Shown: positions 25,857 to 34,727, counted from the stretch's first letter. The stretch: 64,000 bases of DNA from Bacillota bacterium (GCA_023458035.1 JAEXAX010000001.1:1-64000), one strand, 5' to 3'. Program-made: numbers and translations. Notes: generated by a model not told the origin, from the sequence alone.

Positions 25857-26609
25857 CTAAGCCGTTTTTTGATTCTCTGCATATAAATATTGCATTTCCA
25901 GCGTTTCCACCATATCGGTATATAGAGATACCGCTTCGATCGCCTGGCCGCTCTCGATCAAACGAACACAGGGGCTGATATAGGACTCATAGAGTGAAGA
26001 AAAAATCTCCTCTGCCTGTTTCTGTTCACGAATCCGGTTGACAATGGTCGGTGCAGTATCATAATAATGAGCTACCAGCCGACGCCCCTGCTCTGTCTGT
26101 AATAAACACTCGTCCCGAAACCGCCGCAATACTGCCAGTTCATGACAGTCCGCAGATTTTTCCAAAGCCTGACAGGTAGCTGTCGTAATATAGCACAGGC
26201 GATCACGAAAGCCGCCGAGCACCTGCTCATAACTGGTCGCCCGAATCTGGCTGGCCGGGAAAACCTGCTTCCACTGACTGATCAATTCTTCGATAATCGG
26301 TTCCGCATCCGCTTGAAAATACCGTTGTACGGCCGGAATCAGATAAATCGTCATGATCAGATTCAGATCCACCTCCAAACGGCTTCGCTTTGACTTCGCA
26401 GCCCTGTCGCGTTTGGCCAGTGCTGCCTCGGCCAGCTCCTTACCCGGCTTCTGCCACCCCGATATTCCTTTTTCAGGCTCCAGATCGCGTACACAGGCTT
26501 CTAGAATGGGCTGTGCCGCTTCATAATAAGCCTCAAATTTATCCGGATACTTCTTCTTGTTAAAATCCTTCAGCGGATCTCCCTGAAGCTCCAACAGCTG
26601 TTCAATCAT
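25857..26609 (-). CDS. CFI-box-CTERM domain protein
   Basis: A 250-residue soluble protein of unknown role. The centre carries CYITTATCQALEKSADCHEL then LRRFRDECLLQTEQGRRLVAHYY, which is the Cys-rich CFI-box motif found at the C terminus of varied bacterial proteins; the Cys and His pattern suggests metal or redox chemistry but this is unproven. The N-terminal 120 residues are helical and unlike anything I recognise. It sits 17 bp after yebC and 45 bp before ftsK, so it is probably co-transcribed with them. Confidence 0.75.
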   Translation of the reverse strand: MIEQLLELQGDPLKDFNKKKYPDKFEAYYEAAQPILEACVRDLEPEKGISGWQKPGKELAEAALAKRDRAAKSKRSRLEVDLNLIMTIYLIPAVQRYFQADAEPIIEELISQWKQVFPASQIRATSYEQVLGGFRDRLCYITTATCQALEKSADCHELAVLRRFRDECLLQTEQGRRLVAHYYDTAPTIVNRIREQKQAEEIFSSLYESYISPCVRLIESGQAIEAVSLYTDMVETLEMQYLYAENQKTA

Positions 26610-26626
26610 ATCAGCTTCTCCTCGTA

Positions 26627-27355
26627 TTATTCATCCCAATTATGATATACATTCTGTACATCATCATCTTCATCCAGCAGATCCAGTAATTTACGCAGAC
26701 TCTTCAGCTGTCCTTCATCCTCCAGCTTCACCCAGGTCTGCGGAATCCGGTTGACCATGGCTTCAACCATTGGAATACCGGCCTCGGTCAGGGCGTCACG
26801 CACCTGTCCCAGGTCATTTTCATCTGTCAAAATTTCAAAGCTGTCTTCCTCTTCGACAAAATCCTCCGCACCGACATCCAATGCCAGCATCATCAACTCA
26901 TCCGCATCCAGCTCGCATTCCTCCTTGTCGATGATGATTTGGCCCTTTGTATCAAAGGAAAACGAAACGCAGCCCGGAGTTCCGATGCTGCCGTTGCCCT
27001 TGGTGAAGGCACTGCGCACATTGCCGGCTGTTCTGTTTTTATTGTCCGTCAACGCTTCTACGATAATGGCAATACCGTTCGGGCCGTAGCCTTCATACAC
27101 GACCGATTCGTAATTAACCGAATCGACATCTCCGGCCGCCCGCTTAATACCGCGTTCAATGGTATCATTTGGCATATTATTTGCCTTTGCCTTGGCAATA
27201 ACATCCTTTAATTTACTGTTGTTTTCCGGATCGGCTCCGCCTTCCTTGACCGCCACGGCAATTTCACGGCCGATGATGGTAAAGATCTTCCCCTTAGCGG
27301 CATCATTTTTCTCTTTTTTATGTTTAATGTTGGCAAATTTCGAATGTCCTGACAT
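26627..27355 (-). CDS. yebC: YebC/PmpR family protein
   Basis: A 242-residue three-domain protein with the standard opening SGHSKFANIKHKKEKNDAAKG, the middle YEGYGPNGIAIIVEALTDN and the acidic C-terminal third. Family members bind DNA as regulators or act in translation (relief of ribosome stalling at prolines in some YebC types). The length is typical. It has its own predicted promoter in the end of recU. Confidence 0.95.
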   Translation of the reverse strand: MSGHSKFANIKHKKEKNDAAKGKIFTIIGREIAVAVKEGGADPENNSKLKDVIAKAKANNMPNDTIERGIKRAAGDVDSVNYESVVYEGYGPNGIAIIVEALTDNKNRTAGNVRSAFTKGNGSIGTPGCVSFSFDTKGQIIIDKEECELDADELMMLALDVGAEDFVEEEDSFEILTDENDLGQVRDALTEAGIPMVEAMVNRIPQTWVKLEDEGQLKSLRKLLDLLDEDDDVQNVYHNWDE

Positions 27356-27428
27356 GCTTCCCTTTCTCCTATTTCATCTTTTTATATATTTTTAGTCTGA
27401 TCACAGACATGGCCGTCTGCGACACTCG

Positions 27429-27457
27429 ATTATATCATTTTTTCAGGCTTCGCGCAA
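27429..27457 (-). promoter_or_regulatory. promoter of yebC
   Basis: TATAAT (27429-27434) with an extended TG, 17 bp from TTGCGC (27452-27457), on the minus strand; the -35 element lies within the last codons of recU. Confidence 0.5.
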
Positions 27458-27979
27458 ATCCAAATCCTTTTGGATATAGTCCAGATACGGAATCAGTACC
27501 GATTGCGCGGATATAATCCGAAACCCTTCATCCAACTCATCAAAGCGAATACTTTTTCGGCCACCGTCCTCCTGTCTTTTCTGAAACCGCATCAAATCTG
27601 CAAACCGCAGATAATAAAAGCAGTCATGTTTTTTCCAGTAAATCAAAATAAAGGCGATCCCCCCCTGCTTCTCAAAGCCGGCCATAAATTCCCGCTGATG
27701 GGCATGAATATTGGCGAGCGGAAATGTATCGGCCGCACATTCCTTTGCATCAAAACAGACCGGCAGCCCCTGCACCGCTCCGATATAATCGACCGTACTT
27801 TTTTGCTCGAAATATGCCAATGTAATATGTCTGGTTTCCTGGTTCATTCGGATCGGAGTAATCGGTGTCGGTATCTTCTGCATCAATGCCAATTTCATAA
27901 TCGCATATTGATCATTGGTCCGATTAATCATTTCCTCTAACAGAGAGCCGCGCAGACCTCTGGATTTCCATGTTGCCAT
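27443..27979 (-). CDS. recU: Holliday junction resolvase RecU
   Basis: A 178-residue RecU. The N-terminal arm RGLRGSLLEEMINRTNDQY is typical, and the metal site is made by D and the E-x-K of TVDYIGAV ... FDAKEC, followed by HAHQREFMAGF. It resolves recombination junctions in Firmicutes. The ATG giving MATWKSRG has AAGGAG upstream. It begins immediately after the stop of the RluA-type gene; an upstream extension inside that gene is not family-like. Confidence 0.94.
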   Translation of the reverse strand: MATWKSRGLRGSLLEEMINRTNDQYAIMKLALMQKIPTPITPIRMNQETRHITLAYFEQKSTVDYIGAVQGLPVCFDAKECAADTFPLANIHAHQREFMAGFEKQGGIAFILIYWKKHDCFYYLRFADLMRFQKRQEDGGRKSIRFDELDEGFRIISAQSVLIPYLDYIQKDLDLREA

Positions 27980-27980
27980 T

Positions 27981-28943
27981 TTACACTCCTTTATACCGCA
28001 ATATGTCAAATACCTCCGGCGGATCGATCTTTATTTCTCTTCCCGACAGCCCGGCCAACACACCTGTCACCTCAGGGAAGACCAAGCGGTAACAGCAAAG
28101 CAGCTGATGTCTGATCCCGTGAGTCTGTCTGATTCTTCGATTCAAATCTGCATCGCCATATTTTGTATCCCCCAACAGCGGGTGTCCGATCGATGCCAGA
28201 TGTGCTCGAATCTGGTGTGTCTTTCCGGTAAACAACTGAACCTCCAGCAGGCTGTAGCGGTCATTCATCCACAATGGTCGATAGCCGGTTTTGATATATG
28301 AGTCTTCTTTGCACGTACCGATGGTGACGGTATTGGTCGCGGTATCCTTTTTTAAGTGAGCCTCCAGCAGTCCGGACTTTGTAACCTTGCCATTCACCGG
28401 ACACAGATAAAATTTTTGCAGATTATGTTCCCGAAACAGGCGGTTCAATGCCTCGGCTGCCGCCGCATTTTTGGCGGCCACAACCAATCCGGCCGTATTG
28501 CGATCCAGTCGGTTGACAATTCCCGGCGTATAGTCCCGAAGCCGCTCCTGCTCTATGCCGACAGTCGTAGCCCGCAGATAGCTGCCGATTTCCTCAACCA
28601 GCGAGATGTCCTCCGCTTTAGCCTTCTGTGACAACAAACCGGCCGGTTTGTTGACGATCAACACATGCTCATCTTCATAAACAACTTTGACATGACTGTA
28701 ATTGACAGCGCTTGCTTCCGGTTTGGCCGAAAATGTTTGAAACGTTTCATCAGAAAAAAAGATACGGATATGGTCGCCGACCTTCAGTATCTCATTTCCT
28801 TGTGCCTTTTTCTGATTCAACGTAATGTTCTTCTTCCGGAGCATCTTATAACAAAATGACTTTGGCATACCCGGCAGATATTTGGACAGAAACTTATCAA
28901 AGCGCTGCCCGGCTCTACCGATATCAATGGTAATTTCTTTCAT
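27981..28943 (-). CDS. RluA family pseudouridine synthase
   Basis: A 320-residue enzyme with an S4 domain at the N terminus (about 12-70, RFDKFLSKYLPGMPKSFCYKM) and the RluA catalytic block GIVNRLDRNTAGLVVAAKN, where the Asp is the nucleophile and Asn replaces the usual His of HRLD. Later blocks are LFTGKTHQIRAHLASIGHPLLGD. It modifies uridines in 23S rRNA or tRNA; the target (RluC- or RluD-like) cannot be fixed. recU follows directly. Confidence 0.9.
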   Translation of the reverse strand: MKEITIDIGRAGQRFDKFLSKYLPGMPKSFCYKMLRKKNITLNQKKAQGNEILKVGDHIRIFFSDETFQTFSAKPEASAVNYSHVKVVYEDEHVLIVNKPAGLLSQKAKAEDISLVEEIGSYLRATTVGIEQERLRDYTPGIVNRLDRNTAGLVVAAKNAAAAEALNRLFREHNLQKFYLCPVNGKVTKSGLLEAHLKKDTATNTVTIGTCKEDSYIKTGYRPLWMNDRYSLLEVQLFTGKTHQIRAHLASIGHPLLGDTKYGDADLNRRIRQTHGIRHQLLCCYRLVFPEVTGVLAGLSGREIKIDPPEVFDILRYKGV

Positions 28944-28984
28944 ATTTTCCCTTTTTCACTTGCAACAGCCCGGCCCCTATCACT

Positions 28985-29623
28985 CTACAGCATCAGGGTC
29001 AAAAGATAAGCAGCGATTTCCCGCTCGACTTCGACCGTCTGCTCGAGCTGCTCCTCTGATAACGATTTGTTTTGATTACCCTGGTGTTCAGTACGCTCTG
29101 TCAGCAATGCGGTAAACCGAGCGACTTCATGTGTTTCTGTGACATCAGTTTCTAAACCGTTCTTTTTCAACCAATCCTGTAAACCATGCTCGCAGGTATC
29201 GTTTCGATCATTTGTCAGAATCAATATATGATCTGCCTTCACCGCTGTCATCAAAATTAATCTGACATGACCGGCAAAGGTATAGATGGCCGGGCCGAAA
29301 ATAATCCCCTGCGGATAGCGCCGGATCAGGCTTCTGATTTGCTCAAGCTCCGTTACAGTCGGGCGATATTTCAATAACAGAATCAACCGGATGAGGGCGG
29401 TGGAAAACGGCACCACTGCCACTGCCGCCGCAATCGTCATTGGATTTTTAGCTGTGTGAAAGAGAAGCAAACCGACCGCAAAGGTCATTCCCACTATAAC
29501 AGCCAACAGGATACTCAAGCTCCATTGTTTTCGTCTTGTCAGCCGCAAATAATCAACACTTCCCTTTGCAAAGCGACATACCTCACTGTCACTGCGTTTC
29601 CGGCGCCTTATCAAAGCATCCAC
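28985..29623 (-). CDS. Membrane protein of unknown function
   Basis: A 212-residue protein. Two adjacent membrane helices lie at about 34-55 (WSLSILLAVIVGMTFAVGLL) and 61-83 (PMTIAAAVAVVPFSTALIRL), flanked by a basic N terminus, so a short loop faces out and both ends are in the cytosol. The C-terminal 130 residues look folded and soluble (VTELEQIRSLIRRYPQGII, ADHILILTNDRND) without any motif I know. The gene lies between an SDR gene and an RluA-type gene with small gaps. Confidence 0.7.
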   Translation of the reverse strand: MDALIRRRKRSDSEVCRFAKGSVDYLRLTRRKQWSLSILLAVIVGMTFAVGLLLFHTAKNPMTIAAAVAVVPFSTALIRLILLLKYRPTVTELEQIRSLIRRYPQGIIFGPAIYTFAGHVRLILMTAVKADHILILTNDRNDTCEHGLQDWLKKNGLETDVTETHEVARFTALLTERTEHQGNQNKSLSEEQLEQTVEVEREIAAYLLTLML

Positions 29624-29625
29624 CC

Positions 29626-30399
29626 CTAAGCCTCACCGAAAAAATTCAAGGCATTTAACAGAATGCCATGCGGCGTCACCTTAGACACACCGCGCAGCCC
29701 CTGCATCAACAGGCTGCTGACGGAGATTTCCTTGCCCTTGACCGCATCATACAAAGCTCTGGCAACCACCTGCGCCTTTTCCTCAAATCCGAGTTTTTTT
29801 ATGACGGCCAGGCGGTCTGTTCCTCCGGCTCTTTCAAAAAAATTGGTGTCGACCGGTCCCGGACAAACTGCTGTGACCGTGATTTGACGATCCTTTACCT
29901 CCTGTGCCAGAGCACGAGAGAAGCTTAATACATATGCCTTACCGGCGGCATAAACAGCCATTCTCGGCTGCGGCATAAAGGCCGCCGAGCTTGCCAGATT
30001 AATGATACGACTACCGCGTTTACAATAAGGCAGACAAAGATACGCAATAGCAGTCAGCGCCTCACAATTGGTTCGGATCATTCCCAGCTGCTCTTGCATA
30101 TCATCATCTTCCATCCGTCCCAGTCGGCCGTAGCCGGCAGCCTGCACCAGCAGCTTGATCTGTGGCCTAGCATTGGCCAAGATCAGTTTTAAATCCTTGA
30201 TGCTTGTTGGCTGACTCATATCGGCTGCAATCACCCTCGTCTTCATTGATAAACCGGCGGCCACGGCGTTTAATCGATCACGATTCCTGGCAATCAGCCA
30301 TACCTCATCCAACCATGGGTACTTTTCATTGATCTGTTTGGCAAATTCTTCCCCGATTCCGGAGGACGCACCTGTTATAATCGCTATTTTCATCTTCAT
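29626..30399 (-). CDS. Short-chain dehydrogenase/reductase (SDR)
   Basis: A 257-residue classical SDR with the NAD(P) loop TGASSGIGEEF, the NNAG-equivalent VQAAGYG, the catalytic Ser in NLASSAAFMPQP and the YAAGK Tyr/Lys pair, then PGPVDTNFF. It resembles the YqjQ/DltE-type SDRs of Firmicutes, but the substrate is unknown. The first ATG is very close to the AGGTAG site; an ATG two codons later is an equally good start. The gene has no clear partner among its neighbours. Confidence 0.88.
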   Translation of the reverse strand: MKMKIAIITGASSGIGEEFAKQINEKYPWLDEVWLIARNRDRLNAVAAGLSMKTRVIAADMSQPTSIKDLKLILANARPQIKLLVQAAGYGRLGRMEDDDMQEQLGMIRTNCEALTAIAYLCLPYCKRGSRIINLASSAAFMPQPRMAVYAAGKAYVLSFSRALAQEVKDRQITVTAVCPGPVDTNFFERAGGTDRLAVIKKLGFEEKAQVVARALYDAVKGKEISVSSLLMQGLRGVSKVTPHGILLNALNFFGEA

Positions 30400-30448
30400 C
30401 TACCTTTCTTTCTTCTGAGGTTAACTTCCTGCTTTGCATTATACCACG

Positions 30449-31162
30449 TCAGGAAAGGGTCGAAAAGGAACTGATCTCATCTTGGGTTAAAAACCGATAC
30501 TCCCCCTCTTTCAGATCTTTTAACCTGAAACCGCCGACTCTTAAGCGGTGCAAGGCAATTATCGTACAACCGTAAGCCGCAAACATTCGTTTCACCTGAT
30601 GATAACGCCCCTCCGTGATAGTGATGCTTCCTTCCGTTTCACTGTCCATCTGCAACCGACAGGGTTTGGTCGGCAGTTCATCTCCGATATCTACACCGTT
30701 TTCAAAGGCCTCCTTTTTGTCTGTCGGAAAAGAAACATCCAGTCGAAAGTAATATGTCTTTTCCACATCCTTCTTCGGCGAAGTCAAACGATGCGCCCAT
30801 TTCCCATCTGTTGTCAGCAACAGCAAGCCGGTGGTATCCTGATCCAACCGACCTACCGGGAAGAGATTCTTTCGTAATTCCGCAGGTACTAACTCCAAAA
30901 CACAGGGATGATAGGCATCTGCCTCGGTTGCGCTGATATAACCTGACGGCTTATGCAGCAGTATATACTTTTCCTGCCAACTTATGACGGCGTCCCCCTC
31001 ATAAGTGACTGCCTGTGACGATAACACCTTGTAGCCTGCATCGCGGATTAATCGATTGTCAACCGATACCAATCCGCGCATAATCATAGCGCGGCACTCC
31101 CTGCGACTGCCCAGACCGGCATCTGCCAAATATTTATCCAATCGAATTGATTTTTGCTGCAT
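30449..31162 (-). CDS. rsuA: RsuA family pseudouridine synthase
   Basis: A 237-residue enzyme with an S4 domain (RLDKYLADAGLGSRRECRAM) and catalytic Asp in GRLDQDTTGLLLLTTDG, plus ITEGRYHQVKRMFAAYG, which fits the small-subunit RsuA branch (16S rRNA U516) better than RluB/E/F. GAGGG stands ahead of the ATG. It is the third pseudouridine synthase in the window. Confidence 0.85.
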   Translation of the reverse strand: MQQKSIRLDKYLADAGLGSRRECRAMIMRGLVSVDNRLIRDAGYKVLSSQAVTYEGDAVISWQEKYILLHKPSGYISATEADAYHPCVLELVPAELRKNLFPVGRLDQDTTGLLLLTTDGKWAHRLTSPKKDVEKTYYFRLDVSFPTDKKEAFENGVDIGDELPTKPCRLQMDSETEGSITITEGRYHQVKRMFAAYGCTIIALHRLRVGGFRLKDLKEGEYRFLTQDEISSFSTLS

Positions 31163-31181
31163 AGTATCCCTCTATTTTAGA

Positions 31182-31219
31182 AAACAGGAATGTGATTCCC
31201 GAAGGCGGCATTCCTGTTT
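31182..31219 (-). terminator. terminator of pepD
   Basis: An 11-bp perfect stem (AAACAGGAATG / CATTCCTGTTT) with a 16-base loop, followed on the minus strand by TTTTCTAAAAT, between the pepD stop and the rsuA start. Confidence 0.65.
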
Positions 31220-31245
31220 ATCAATCAACCTGTATTTTAAATCTG

Positions 31246-32700
31246 TTATGCTTTGATTCGCGCCAAAAGCGCTGTCGTAAAACACCATACCCGTTCAAAT
31301 GAAGCGAGCTCCAAACGCTCTGACGGCGTATGTGCACCGATCATATTCGGACCGAATGAGATGCAATCAAGCTCCGGCATCTTGCTCTTTAACAGACCGC
31401 ATTCTAAACCGGCATGAATGGCCTCAAACTGTGGTTCGCTTTGATACTGCTCTCGATACAAATCCCCGATCAGATCGCGAATATATGAAACTTCTTCATA
31501 TTCCCAACCCGGATAATCTCCATCGAAGGTGTAATATCCCCCCAACAACTCTGTCAGATTCTCTATCTGATTGGACAGCATGATCTTCTTGCTATCCAGA
31601 GAACTGCGCACACCGAAGCAGGCCTGGATCTCAGTTTCTCCTGTCTGTAAAACACCCATGTTCAGAGATGTCTCGATCAGCTCCGACCGGTGCTGGCTGC
31701 GACCGATGATCCCGTACAACGCCAAATGCATGAAACTGATCAGGCGGTGGGTAAATTCTGCAGTACCGGCTGTGTATTGTCCGTATTCTCCCCGGATACA
31801 ACTCACCTTCAATAGCGGTTCTGTCACACAGTATTCGTGTGCAAATATTTCCTGATACGCATCCACCGCTTCCGCCAAAGTGGCGGCGTCCAAAGCGACC
31901 AGCTCAACCTCGCACAGGGCTGTAATGGCATTATCCTTCTCACCGCCATTAACGCTGACCAGTCTAAAAGAGTGCTCCTTTTCCAGCTCATACAGCATTC
32001 TGCCCATCAATTGATTGGCGTTTGCCCTGTTTTTATCAATCTCCATTCCGGAATGTCCGCCGGACAAACCGCCGATCGATATCCAGAGCTTAGTGCCATT
32101 AACCTTTTCCTGCTCCAACGGGAAATGCGCAGCCGACTTTCTTCCGCCGGCGCAGCCGGTCAGAAATATCCCCTCCTCCTCGGAATCCAGATTCAGCAGA
32201 ATCTTTGCATTCAAATCTTTTACATCCAGGCCGGCCGCTCCCAACAGACCGATCTCTTCATCCACAGTAATGACCACTTCCAGAGCCGGATGGGCCAGAC
32301 TGTTGTCGGCCAGCAAGGCCATGGCATAGGCCACCGCCACACCGTCATCTCCGCCCAGGGTCGTTCCTCTGGCTTTCAAATAGCCATCCTCCACATAAAT
32401 ATCCAAAGGGTCGGTTTCAAAATTATGCCGACTGTCGGCATCCTTGATACAAACCATATCCATATGGCCCTGCAGCATTACGGTCGGAGCCGACTCATAG
32501 CCTGCACTGGCCGCTTTTTTGATTATGACATTTCCCAGTTCATCCTGACGAACTGCCAGTCGGTGCCGATTCGCAAAGTCTACCAGATATTGGCTGATCT
32601 GCCAAATATTCTTTGAACCGTGCGGAATCTGACAAATTTCTTCAAAGTAGCGAAAGGCTGCTGCCGATTCTGTCAGCGGTAAATTTTTAATTTCCATCAT
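31246..32700 (-). CDS. pepD: Aminoacyl-histidine dipeptidase (M20, PepD)
   Basis: A 484-residue cytosolic dipeptidase with broad Xaa-His and related activity. The metal ligands lie in LQGHMDMVC, TLGGDDGVAVAYAM, TVDEEIGLLGA and NLDSEEEG, with the late AIHAGLECG and GAHTPSERL, all characteristic of PepD. The start is assigned to the ATG at MMEIKNLPL, which overlaps the end of the preceding gene by 14 bp. GGAGG is 12 bases upstream, somewhat far; a TTG four codons earlier is too close to it. Confidence 0.93.
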   Translation of the reverse strand: MMEIKNLPLTESAAAFRYFEEICQIPHGSKNIWQISQYLVDFANRHRLAVRQDELGNVIIKKAASAGYESAPTVMLQGHMDMVCIKDADSRHNFETDPLDIYVEDGYLKARGTTLGGDDGVAVAYAMALLADNSLAHPALEVVITVDEEIGLLGAAGLDVKDLNAKILLNLDSEEEGIFLTGCAGGRKSAAHFPLEQEKVNGTKLWISIGGLSGGHSGMEIDKNRANANQLMGRMLYELEKEHSFRLVSVNGGEKDNAITALCEVELVALDAATLAEAVDAYQEIFAHEYCVTEPLLKVSCIRGEYGQYTAGTAEFTHRLISFMHLALYGIIGRSQHRSELIETSLNMGVLQTGETEIQACFGVRSSLDSKKIMLSNQIENLTELLGGYYTFDGDYPGWEYEEVSYIRDLIGDLYREQYQSEPQFEAIHAGLECGLLKSKMPELDCISFGPNMIGAHTPSERLELASFERVWCFTTALLARIKA

Positions 32701-33268
32701 AAATCGGCTCAACCTCCGCGGTTTTGGTCAGACTGGCATGCAGCTCGGACTGATTCTTGTTTACCACCTCACGGCAGGTATTCATGGAGTTGGTAAGATT
32801 CGTAAAGTTGGTTTCCATGCTGCGAATGCCATCATCCATGATCTTGTCCAGGTTCTGTAACATGGCAGCTGTGTAATTCATGGCACTCATACGTACATTA
32901 TTTGCTTCGATGGTTGCTTCGTCTACGATACTCTGCGCCTGTGACTGAGCACTTAAGAGCATCTGATTGGCACGTTCCACTGCCTGACGAGTGATGTCGG
33001 TATCCTCCACCATTTCATTAGCCTTAGCCGTTGCAGCCGCTACTATCTGATCCGCTTTGGTCTGAGCATCATTGATGATGGCCTCCTTATTGGCCAAAAG
33101 CTTTCTGTACTGCTTAATTTCATCCGGAGTACGCAGTTTTAATTCACGCAGCTTCTCCATCAATTCTTCCTTGTTCACCAACACCCGTGTATTTGATAAA
33201 GCCTGAAACTTACATCCGTCTACAAATACTTCGATCTCTTCAATTAAATCTTCAATCCGACTGCTCAT
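32687..33268 (-). CDS. Coiled-coil protein next to coaD
   Basis: A 193-residue soluble protein that is mostly helix. Ala/Gln/Glu heptads dominate from about residue 55 to 150 (NDAQTKADQIVAAATAKANE, MLLSAQSQAQSIVDEATIEA), in the style of DivIVA-like or ATP-synthase-b-like coiled coils. The N terminus is IEDLIEEIEVFVDGCKFQAL. The role is unknown; scaffolding near the membrane or divisome is a guess. The ATG has AAGGAG 8 bases ahead. It directly follows coaD. Confidence 0.75.
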   Translation of the reverse strand: MSSRIEDLIEEIEVFVDGCKFQALSNTRVLVNKEELMEKLRELKLRTPDEIKQYRKLLANKEAIINDAQTKADQIVAAATAKANEMVEDTDITRQAVERANQMLLSAQSQAQSIVDEATIEANNVRMSAMNYTAAMLQNLDKIMDDGIRSMETNFTNLTNSMNTCREVVNKNQSELHASLTKTAEVEPIYDGN

Positions 33269-33285
33269 ATTCTCTCTCCTTAATC

Positions 33286-33762
33286 TCAACTATATTTTTC
33301 TTTTATTTGCTTCTCAACAAACGGTGGGACAAATTTGCTGATATCCCCTTTAAAACAAGCTACCTCACGCACATTGGTCGAACTCAGATACGCGTAATCC
33401 AAAGCTGTCGTTAAAAATAAGGTGTCAATCCCCTCAGATAAAACTCGATTTGTCTGCGCCATCTGCAGCTCATACTCAAAATCCGTTACCGCCCGCAATC
33501 CTCTGACAATGACAGTTGCCTGTTTTTCCTTGGCAAACATCACCGATAAGCCGCTGAAAGCCTCCACCGAAACATTCGACAGCTCCCGGATACATTCCCG
33601 AATCATGGCCACACGTTCTTCCACCGAAAACAAAGGGTGTTTGGCCGGATTATGCAGCACCCCGACCGTTAAATGATCGACAAATTTTGCCGCCCGTTTA
33701 ATGATATCGATATGCCCATAGGTGATCGGATCAAAGCTGCCCGGATAGATTCCTTTTAACAT
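33286..33762 (-). CDS. coaD: Phosphopantetheine adenylyltransferase
   Basis: A 158-residue hexameric enzyme of coenzyme A synthesis (4'-phosphopantetheine + ATP to dephospho-CoA). The nucleotidyltransferase motif is GSFDPITYGHIDII, with VRGLRAVTDFEYE and STNVREV further on. The length is standard. It abuts rsmD, the rsmD-coaD order commonly found in Firmicutes. Confidence 0.97.
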   Translation of the reverse strand: MLKGIYPGSFDPITYGHIDIIKRAAKFVDHLTVGVLHNPAKHPLFSVEERVAMIRECIRELSNVSVEAFSGLSVMFAKEKQATVIVRGLRAVTDFEYELQMAQTNRVLSEGIDTLFLTTALDYAYLSSTNVREVACFKGDISKFVPPFVEKQIKEKYS

Positions 33763-34323
33763 CTATTCCCGTCCTTTCTTTCTGATAAAGACATGTTGGT
33801 TGGAGCCGTAACATTTGCGTTTTTCTACTACAAAGCCATACCGCTCTAAAAATAACTGCTGTTGTCGGCTGTCAGCCTCTAGGATAATCAAGCTATGTTC
33901 ATCAATTATACTTGACAAGGCCAGAAAATCAAACAATTTTTCTTCTATCCCGGCCTGATACGGAGGATCAATGAATAAAATATCGAAATATTCCCGACCC
34001 TCCAGCCGCCTGCAGACCGCCAAGACATCTCCCGGAATTACACTGGCCCATTCCTCCAAACCGGTCTTGGCCAGGTTTGCCCGAATGCAGCGCAGGCTAT
34101 CTCTGTCGTAATCGACGAATACAGCCTTGGCCGCCCCACGACTGAGCGCTTCTATACCGATCCCTCCCGAACCGGCGAACAGATCGGCAAATACCGCATC
34201 ATATAAATATGGCTGTAACATATTGAACAGGGTCTCCTTGATCCGGTCCGCAGTCGGTCTGGTCTGAGAGCCCTTCGGCGTTATCAGTGGAATACTGCGC
34301 GCCGTTCCGGCGATCACCCTCAT
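33763..34323 (-). CDS. rsmD: 16S rRNA (guanine-966-N2)-methyltransferase RsmD
   Basis: A 186-residue SAM-dependent methylase. Landmarks are MRVIAGTARSIPL at the N terminus, RPTADRIKETLFNML, the SAM loop FADLFAGSGGIGIEALSRG and the catalytic FIDPPYQAG. The start chosen overlaps the TGA of the MgsA-like gene as ATGA, with GGGAG six bases upstream. It methylates G966 of 16S rRNA during 30S assembly. Confidence 0.94.
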   Translation of the reverse strand: MRVIAGTARSIPLITPKGSQTRPTADRIKETLFNMLQPYLYDAVFADLFAGSGGIGIEALSRGAAKAVFVDYDRDSLRCIRANLAKTGLEEWASVIPGDVLAVCRRLEGREYFDILFIDPPYQAGIEEKLFDFLALSSIIDEHSLIILEADSRQQQLFLERYGFVVEKRKCYGSNQHVFIRKKGRE

Positions 34324-34718
34324 TTCTTCTCCCGCCATTCCAGATCACCGTTAGCGATGCCAAAAACCAAGGATTCGGCCGTCGCTAAATTAACGGCAAT
34401 CGGAATGGAATAACGATCACAGGCCGCGATCACCCGAAACAAATTAGGCTTTTGTCCTCGTCTCATGAGCGCATCCTCATTCGGAAAGAATACCAACGCA
34501 TCAATATCATCTCTCTCGATCATATCCATGATCTGCTTATCACCGCCCAAATCCCCGGGCAGCAAGGCATGTACCCGCAAACCGGTGGCTTCTTCGATCC
34601 GTCTGGCCGTCACAGCGGTTGCATACAGGCTGTGCTGACCGATGATCCTCTTATAGGCCACACAAAAATCCGCCATCAAATCCTTTTTCCCTGTATGGGC
34701 AATAAAACCTATCTTCAT
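34320..34718 (-). CDS. Methylglyoxal synthase homologue, atypical active site
   Basis: A 132-residue MGS-fold protein. H8 (IAHTGKK) and D60 (PGDLGGDKQI) match the family, and the tail IPIAVNLATAESLV is typical. But the region that in MgsA reads RDPLTAQPHEPD here reads PNEDALMRRGQKPN: the His and the Asp of HEPD are absent and the Asp of RDP is replaced or shifted. In E. coli these residues (D91, H98, D101) matter for converting dihydroxyacetone phosphate to methylglyoxal. The protein may therefore be an altered or inactive MgsA. It is coupled to rsmD. Confidence 0.7.
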   Translation of the reverse strand: MKIGFIAHTGKKDLMADFCVAYKRIIGQHSLYATAVTARRIEEATGLRVHALLPGDLGGDKQIMDMIERDDIDALVFFPNEDALMRRGQKPNLFRVIAACDRYSIPIAVNLATAESLVFGIANGDLEWREKK

Positions 34719-34727
34719 ATGCTTCTC

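Noticed and set aside
31837..32616. 259-codon plus-strand frame inside pepD
   Set aside because: Antisense to conserved metal-binding blocks of PepD; no ribosome site and no domain.
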